A stretch of DNA of 64,000 nt, from assembly GCA_018806985.1 (NCBI GenBank), contig JADANN010000174.1:3934501-3998500 (forward strand). The letters are read 5' to 3'. The DNA comes from Angiostrongylus vasorum. Taxonomy: Eukaryota; Nematoda; Chromadorea; Rhabditida; Metastrongylidae. The translations under genes were made by a program, and so were the position numbers. Under the pieces are notes generated by a model. It searched no databases. It was not told the DNA's origin and was given only the letters and a program-made list of their open reading frames with translations. This document shows positions 58,105-64,000 of the stretch, in pieces (within the stretch, counting starts at the first letter, position 1; every line of letters begins with the position of its first letter).

Positions 58105-58330
58105 TATAGCCACAGTGATTCTGAGATATTTGCGAAACTCCATATCGCTGGTGTCAGCTGTGGAGATCGAACCCGCTACCACACTTTCGGGGAGCTAATG
58201 TGTTCACCACTACACCATTCGGGTCCATCGTTTCGCCTGTCGGCCGTGTTTTTAATAGGTGCCACCGGCAGTAACCCGTCGACGCGATTGATCTGGGGAG
58301 CAGAAGTCGGTATTGAACCCAGTTAAGCTG
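58105..58330 (-). repeat. SINE-3 copy with clear A and B boxes
   Basis: Minus strand: GAATGGTGTAGTGGTGAACA (A box), GCGGGTTCGATCTCC (B box, consensus-like), then GTTTCGCAAATATCTCAG. The other end is CAGCTTAACTGGGTTCAATA. Confidence 0.88.
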
Positions 58331-58399
58331 AAGCTGAAGTATAAATCACAGTGTAGTCACTTTTTCTATTTAATGCCTATTCTTTGTTTACGGCAGGGT

Positions 58400-58495
58400 A
58401 TGTTGTGAAATATAACAATAATGATGCTGAGATATTTGCAGAAGTCTGGACCGCAGGGTCCCTGTGGTGGTGATCGAACCCGCTATTACCCATTC
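58400..58495 (-). repeat. SINE-3 fragment next to the full copy
   Basis: Minus strand: GTAATAGCGGGTTCGATCAC with TTCTGCAAATATCTCAGCA. It holds the B-box half only and has the same orientation as the copy at 58105, which suggests a partial tandem arrangement. Confidence 0.7.
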
Positions 58496-60180
58496 CCTAC
58501 TGCTTATTGTTACTTTACTCCATTAGAGAAATAGTTAGATGACCTTAAATGCTTTAGTAGACGAAGGCTAATTCTATAAACTTTTAGATATGTAGAAGAA
58601 AAGTTCCTATAGCCATCTAAATATCGTGGTTCACACCCGCAATAGAAGTCAAAGTAATCACTCTTTTCAAAAGGTTTAAAAAATATGTCAGCTTAGATCT
58701 TATTTTGTTCCAATAACAGTAATCATTGTTCTGGGTTTCTAAGGATCTGTGACTAGTCGGATTTGCACGAGCACAGCAAAAAAATGCTGTTCAAATGCTC
58801 TTCCAGAATAACCCTACTTGTCATCTCTCAACTTTTCTAAACATACTTTCAATCTAAAAGTTCTCAGTAATTTTAAGCAGATCTTTGAGATGTTCCGTGC
58901 AATATGGATATTAAAAGCAGATAGAAAAACTTTAAAAAAAACTGATGCCCAGGAGTTTTTACTCAGTACATTCGCCGATATTCGAGAGGTTGGGATCTGT
59001 CTGGCATAGCAGTATTAGATGACGACGGGTGCCCATCTGTAAGTCGAATGAGAGGAAAGCAGTACGAGGGGATTTACTACGCCATTCTTTACGACCAATG
59101 GATTACAATCGGTCGGATTCTAACACGGGCGTCTGGAACTTCGTACCACCGCCGATGAGGATCAACTGGATGTCAACGGCTAGGGAGGGAACATTCGCTG
59201 AATTCGGCACCATTGTGGATAAAAAATTTTTGAGCTCAAATGCTTTTGCACAGTTTTTAGTCCATCGAAACAACTAAATACTGCGGCTGGCCCTTTCTCA
59301 ATGAAATTTGTCAGAAGATCCGATAAGCAGAACAATGTCGTTACCTCATTAACGGCCACCTTTAAATAGCAAACTAAAATACATCTGCAATGAATCTGAG
59401 ATGTGAACAAAACTCGGAACTCCATTTGAGCTTCGACCTCTCGATTACCCTTCTCGAGGGTTCATCAGTTACCGCGCCATCGAGACCCTTGGTATTCATG
59501 CTTTGCTAAATTTACATTAACATTGCGTTTTGAAATTTCATCTAGAAGAGTAAAAATCCAAGCACTTCGACAATTTTTTTACCTGCAACTCTTCTGCTGG
59601 GGGTTTTTGTTTTTTAAGTGCAAAATGTAAGTTGGACGCATCGCGCAAACTACTTCCTTCCAGAAGAAACTGAAGACACTCCCAACACATTCTCACCCTT
59701 CACTGAGGATCACTTCCCTTGCTTGAAATATGAGATACTATCAAAGAAGCAAATTCTTTATAGTGCAATGTTTTGTGTGCACGAAGGGTAACATATCTAA
59801 TAAATGAGTGCATACTAATAGAAAATTCAGCGACGATGCCTGTAGAACACCATTTGAACATCAACCAATCCAGAAGCCAGTGCTTCAATCGTTGATGACA
59901 AGTTTCCGGTACCAGTTTCTCAAAGACATCTCCATGACAGGCTTGATTGACCCAGTGTGGCAATCAAATTACTGACGTGGTTTCAACATAGAGGCGGACC
60001 AAGCCACTATTAAATGCACAAAAAAAGAATGATTTTTTGAAACCTAAGAGACAAAATGAGAGAAGCTTTTAGTTCATTACACAGCTTAGACACGAATTTG
60101 TTGATATAGTGCAAGCTTTATATCGGAGATCGACTGTCCTTTAACCTCGGCATGACTAGTCCACTAATAAACTAATACGA
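58496..60180. other. no gene recognised
   Basis: Short frames without motifs. Confidence 0.45.
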
Positions 60181-60184
60181 TGTT

Positions 60185-60370
60185 GATTAAAAACTTTATT
60201 CGGTTAACACTGCGATGCTTCCTTCAGAGCCGGATTGATCCTAATCGATTTTGCCAAAGTTTTTTCATCTTCCGATGTGGGTCGTTGCAGTCGCATCGAG
60301 TCGAATCCAGTTGGAGCAACGCTCAACTAAATTAACCTCACGCGGCAGTGCTCTTTCATACAGGGTGGCT
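60185..60370 (-). repeat. short hammerhead-bearing element, diverged
   Basis: Minus strand: CCCTGTATGAAAGAG (altered TATA-like box), GCGTGAGGTTAATTTAG, a degraded hammerhead-like motif (60231-60202: GGCT, CTGAAGG, GTTAACC), GAATAAAG and a terminus with GTATTAGTTTATTAG. Confidence 0.55.
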
Positions 60371-60602
60371 GTTGGAGATACTGATTGTCCGCTGATAATT
60401 TTTTGTTTTCCTTCAAACAGTCTATCTTGCAGCAGTCGGTATTATTATCAACTAGTATAGAGCATAACAATATTCCTGAAGTTTTAAATAGTTCAGCAGC
60501 AATTCCCATGACTGATTTCTATTAACGACGGTATTAATCAATAATTCGCTATCTTCTTGATCGGCACATACAAGATTGTTGCTGTACCCTTTGTTCACGA
60601 AA

Positions 60603-60638
60603 GCTAGCATTTCGGCGGGCTTCGCCTTCTTCAGAGTT
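60603..60638 (-). ncRNA. hammerhead-ribozyme-like motif, left arm
   Basis: Minus strand: AACT, CTGAAGA, GGCGAAGCCCGCC, GAAATGCT, AGC. Stem II GGC/GCC is intact and GAAA is present. The CTGATGA core has one change. Confidence 0.5.
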
Positions 60639-60809
60639 TGGAAAGGTCAAGCTAACTGCAATCCAGTCAGCAAAATTAATCCTGTTTATCCTACCCTTCA
60701 CTTGCAGCAAAATAAACTGTAGCTATAAACCTAACGTTGCTTAAAAATGGCGTTCTAGAAAATTCGGTAGCCATTATCGACATACAATCAAACACTCTCA
60801 GGCGCCAGT

Positions 60810-61214
60810 TTGTTCGCACCTGCCTGTGTGACCGCCTATGCGAAGCGCAAAATTGCAAATGCTCTAAACGGGAGAGGCGGTGACTGCGTGACTTTGGGCA
60901 CGATATACGTAATTTCTTCTGAAGCGTGTGGGGACGAATGCACTGGCGATACGGGTAGATTACTCTATATCCGTATAGAAGAACGTCTAATCGGTAAACT
61001 TAGAGTTAAACCAAATGCTTCACTAGGCGCGCATAGAACACAAAGACATGGCGAAAAAGATTTTGCAGTAGAAGTTTTCATTCTCGCACTGGAATTAAAC
61101 ACATCAGCGCGCAAAACACTCGAGGCATTCTGCATAAACTCCAAGGATAAGAAGATAAACCATAAGAAGGAACGTTTCTCTATGGTCTCACACATATTCA
61201 GACTGATCATTTAG
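60810..61214 (+). pseudogene. GIY-YIG endonuclease of a Penelope-like element
   Basis: The 134-codon frame reads GGDCVTLGTIYVISSEACG, DECTGDTGRLLYIRIEER, LGAHRTQRHGEKD and ALELNTSARKTLEAF. GTIYVI is the GIY half. The YIG half is changed to CTG, which probably removes a catalytic tyrosine. RIEER keeps the expected arginine. In other copies a cysteine-rich linker precedes GTIY; here only its last part is in frame. Such endonucleases nick target DNA for insertion of Penelope-like elements. The frame is open to its stop, but core changes and the missing RT suggest a relic. Confidence 0.8.
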
Positions 61215-61420
61215 TGTAAGAGAGGCACATTATCCACCTATATGGACTCTGCGCGGTTAGTCTCCACTTGGAATAGTCAGTGGTAGAATCATAGAAAGCG
61301 GTGAGTATGAGAGAAAGGTATTTTGTTTTCAATGCGATTGAAATCTTGGTTTCGTATTTTTTTCTGTTCGGCTTATGAAGGTGTTTGGCTGAATGGATTG
61401 CAGCAAGCTTGAGCTATGCA

Positions 61421-61456
61421 GGCTGCGAAGAAAGCGAAATCCGGCGAAACATCACC
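61421..61456 (+). ncRNA. hammerhead-ribozyme-like motif, right arm
   Basis: GGCT, GCGAAGA, AGCGAAATCCGGC, GAAACATC, ACC. GAAAC is retained while the CTGATGA core is changed to GCGAAGA. Confidence 0.45.
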
Positions 61457-61500
61457 TTTTGTGAACAAAGAGTGTAGTAATAACTTCGTATGTGCTTACC

Positions 61501-61765
61501 AGGTACGTGCGTAGCGTAAGGGGTCGAGGCGTCCTGTCGACTCCTGCGCACTAGGCCCACCAAGCTCTCCATCCCTCCTGGTTCGGCAAATTGGTGCCGG
61601 ACTTGTCTGGGAGGATAGCAGCATTCGCTTGATACATCGGTATGCCACCGCAAGTCATTGTATAGGCCAGAATGGATTGAATCACCCCGAAAGTCGAACG
61701 CATAGTGAATCTCTCAAGGATTGATCAACGCCGAGAGCTTTATTCTTTTTATTTTTATGTGCGTA
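61501..61765 (+). repeat. SINE-1 copy, diverged head
   Basis: Head GTGCGTAGCGTAAGGGGTCG, central AAATTGGTGCCGGACTTGTC, body GAGGATAGCAGCATTCGC and tail TCAAGGATTGATCAACGCC with a T-rich end. It begins directly at the right edge of the PLE. Confidence 0.8.
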
Positions 61766-61869
61766 TCAAGAAAAACAGCTAATTAATTTAATGGTTTTTT
61801 TTAAGTAATGCTGCGCTTCGTGCTAGCTGGTAATTGGATCGACCGATTACTGTGCAATCAGTATCGACA

Positions 61870-62085
61870 ACAACCGTCTTTTATAAAAGAGCATTGCATA
61901 GTGAGGTTCCTCCACTAGAGCGGTGATTTGATGAATTGTACTCAATGCGATCAAAAAAGAACCAAAGCGGAAGAAGGAACGACTATGGACAATCGACTCG
62001 GACCAATGCGGCTCTGAGGAAGGCGAAGATGTCGAAGCAGGCGGACAAAGTTGTTGATTAACCCTCGTGTTAGCTCCTCAGTGAA
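61870..62085 (+). repeat. short hammerhead-bearing element with TATA-like box
   Basis: TTTTATAAAAGAG, ATAGTGAGGTTCCTCCACT, about 100 bases, a degraded motif at 62010-62045 (GGCT, CTGAGGA, GGCGAAGATGTC, GAAGC), and an end with CGTGTTAGCTCC. Same order as at 33.7 and 57.1 kb. Confidence 0.62.
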
Positions 62086-62089
62086 GAAA

Positions 62090-63535
62090 AAACAAAAACA
62101 CAATGTAAGCTGTTGAGATTGGCGCTTTGACATGATCAGATTCAGTTGTATTAAAGGTTCAAATTTGGCTCTGGGACGTTTTGAATGGAAAAAAGATAGG
62201 AAGTATTTTTGAGCGATTTCATGAAAAAGAAACAAAGTGCATTTGGCAATGGAGAGCTTGGCTTCATCCAACCACAATTTTTTTGTCAAAAAATTGCTTA
62301 GATGCCACAATAGGTTCTTTTTATGCCCTCAGTTTTCAGTGTAATATGAGTTAACGAAAGGAAGTATTTTCCTTGTACCAGATGTTTAGGTGTCGGAGTA
62401 TCAGAGAGTAATTTATCAACAAGCCAACTTAGGAAGCGAACCTTCGAACACAAAAGTGATGCACCAGCAGTTCCCTCTACCCTTATTCTAAACTACCGAT
62501 TCTTGTCGGACAGTTAGATGCTGGCTCGTTGAAAGGATGTAGGAAATGATCGACTGTATGCTATGCGTGACTGAATAAATATTGCAGTGTTGAGAAGCAG
62601 AAAGTTTAGTTAAGGAAGATTTTTTACAATAATGGGATACGTGCTCTCAGGTGTGATAACGTACTAGGGTTCAATCACAGAAAGCTGTAGCACTAAGGGT
62701 TTTGAGTTGTGATGTGTAGCAGTTGTGTGACAAGAGACAATGGTGCCAATTGTGAAGTGTCGGAGCATGAAAGAAGCGACAGGCACCTGCTCGCCGTGCC
62801 TTGCATCCGCCTATTCAATTATGGCGTGTTTTCTTCCCAAACCAATACTGGAAAGGTTAATTCGCCAGCACAATGCTTAGTAGGTGCCAAAATGTGCATT
62901 AAGACCGATCAATTCAGAATAAGAGAACGATCACATCGTTCTCTTTACTTAACCTTCATGGCTGCTTATTAAGCAAATTTTTTTACCCGGACTACAAAAA
63001 AGATCTTAGCATGGCGTTTCTCGGTTAAGTGAGGATAAGCGGTGAGTGAAAATATACACTGTCTATGTTATGAACGAAGGCTGCACGGATGAATTGCTAA
63101 AGTAGCCGAAGCTTGTAGGCAGAAGTCGTAGCGATTAGACGGAGTAGTAACGCGTTCAGTATGCAAATTGACGTTCGCGCTACTCTTGAAGCCTTGCAAT
63201 CAAATGACAACAGGAAGTAGCCAGCACAGAGCGATTAGTTCTTGGTGGATCCCAGCTGCAGAATAATCACATTGAGAGGCTGGAAAACTAGCGAGAATTC
63301 ATACTCGATCCCATTCAGTGGTGGAGTCTGTTGAGAAGCCATGGTTCTAAGTAGATGACGTGTAACGAAAGTGGCTTACTTCAATTTCTAAAGCAGTGTC
63401 TAGGAAATCCTGGCTCGATTGACACCTCCATGCTTGCCAGAGATCTGACAACAACTTAGTGAATACGGAGACCTTACTAATAATGAGCCGTGGACTATGA
63501 GAGATAGCGGGAATGATTATCTGGTGTATTTAAAA
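62090..63535. other. no gene or repeat recognised
   Basis: Short frames only (62709-62972 plus the longest at the right), without motifs. Confidence 0.45.
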
Positions 63536-63540
63536 AGGTA

Positions 63541-63850
63541 TGGGGCGTGTGTAGCGCAAGGGTGCGTGTAGCGCAGTAGTGAGAGGTGCCTTGTGACACA
63601 TACATAGGATCGATCTCCGCCTCCGTTGTTCACCAAAACTTCCATCCGTCCGGGGTAGGCAAATTGGTACCAGATTTCTCTGGGAGGACAGCAGCACTGG
63701 CTCGATAGATCGGTAGGCCACCGCGAGTCATTGTAAAAGCCAGATATGCATTCAATCACCTCCAACGATGGTCAATGAAGTCGAATGTGTGGGGCATCCC
63801 TCAGGGATTGACCAAGCCAAGAGCCTTATCCTTTTTTATCCTTTTATTTA
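63541..63850 (+). repeat. SINE-1 copy with duplicated A-box region
   Basis: The head contains GCGTGTGTAGCGCAAGGG and then GCGTGTAGCGCAGTAGTG, a short tandem duplication of the A-box part. AAATTGGTACCAGATTTCTC, GAGGACAGCAGCACTGGCTC and CCCTCAGGGATTGACC follow, with a T-rich end. Confidence 0.85.
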
Positions 63851-64000
63851 GGAATGTTCAAGAAGTGCTTTCTAATGCTTCCTACACTTCAGGTAAATCG
63901 AGTAGATACTTTGGAATTTCAGTAGAACTAAAGACATAAGCAGGACACTTCAGGTTATTGTGGCTACAGAACACATTTGAAATATACAGGGGGCAATTGT

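Larger units (their letters stand above)
60570..61500. mobile_element. Penelope-like element fragment with inverted arms around a GIY-YIG ORF
   Basis: The left arm (about 60570-60690), read on the minus strand, is matched by the right arm (about 61385-61500) on the plus strand. Shared text in order is GGATTGCAG-TAGCTTGA, a hammerhead-like motif, and TTTGTGAACAAAG-GT. The middle holds the endonuclease frame on the plus strand. No RT motifs were found, so this is an endonuclease-end copy. It has the same arrangement as the 10.3-12.3 kb element without the RT core. Confidence 0.78.

Overview
This is a eukaryotic window. Small exons with GT/AG introns, AT-rich introns and several families of tRNA-derived SINEs and Penelope-like elements point to a nematode. 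A strongylid (hookworm-type) worm is my inference; no marker in the window fixes the species. There are no bacterial operons, CRISPR arrays or rRNA genes, and I found no intact tRNA gene.

The one protein-coding gene I can reconstruct lies on the minus strand from about 15.3 kb to 1.0 kb. It is the N-terminal ectodomain of a LAR-type receptor tyrosine phosphatase (PTP-3/LAR). Ten exons join in compatible phases and give Ig1, Ig2, Ig3 and the first fibronectin III domain, about 398 codons. The signal-peptide exon (expected beyond 15.3 kb) was not found. The remaining FN3, transmembrane and phosphatase exons are expected to the left of position 1. One exon (9054-9165) carries a one-base frameshift relative to the conserved reading. 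The introns hold two SINEs of a second family, one SINE of a first family, smaller fragments and a Penelope-like element (PLE).

From 15.3 kb to the right end I find no convincing host gene. The sequence is a repeat landscape. It has three PLE copies or relics (10.3-12.3, 16.3-16.9 and 60.6-61.5 kb), each flanked by inverted arms that carry a hammerhead-ribozyme-like motif. It also has short elements with the same kind of motif, several with a TATA-like box (2.6, 23.95, 33.7, 57.1, 60.2 and 61.9 kb). Three tRNA-derived SINE families recur (here SINE-1, SINE-2 and SINE-3), including a near-perfect SINE-3 fold-back at 39.6-40.0 kb. The 3' end of an RTE-like LINE lies at 28.9 kb, and GA/TA microsatellites lie around 36.2-37.3 kb. 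One weak unassigned coding candidate is at 22.6-23.1 kb.

The most interesting signal is the recurring architecture of inverted arms with facing hammerhead-like motifs. It occurs in PLEs that still carry RT and/or GIY-YIG sequence and in much shorter elements lacking them. SINE family names are local labels made for this report. All homology calls were made by eye.
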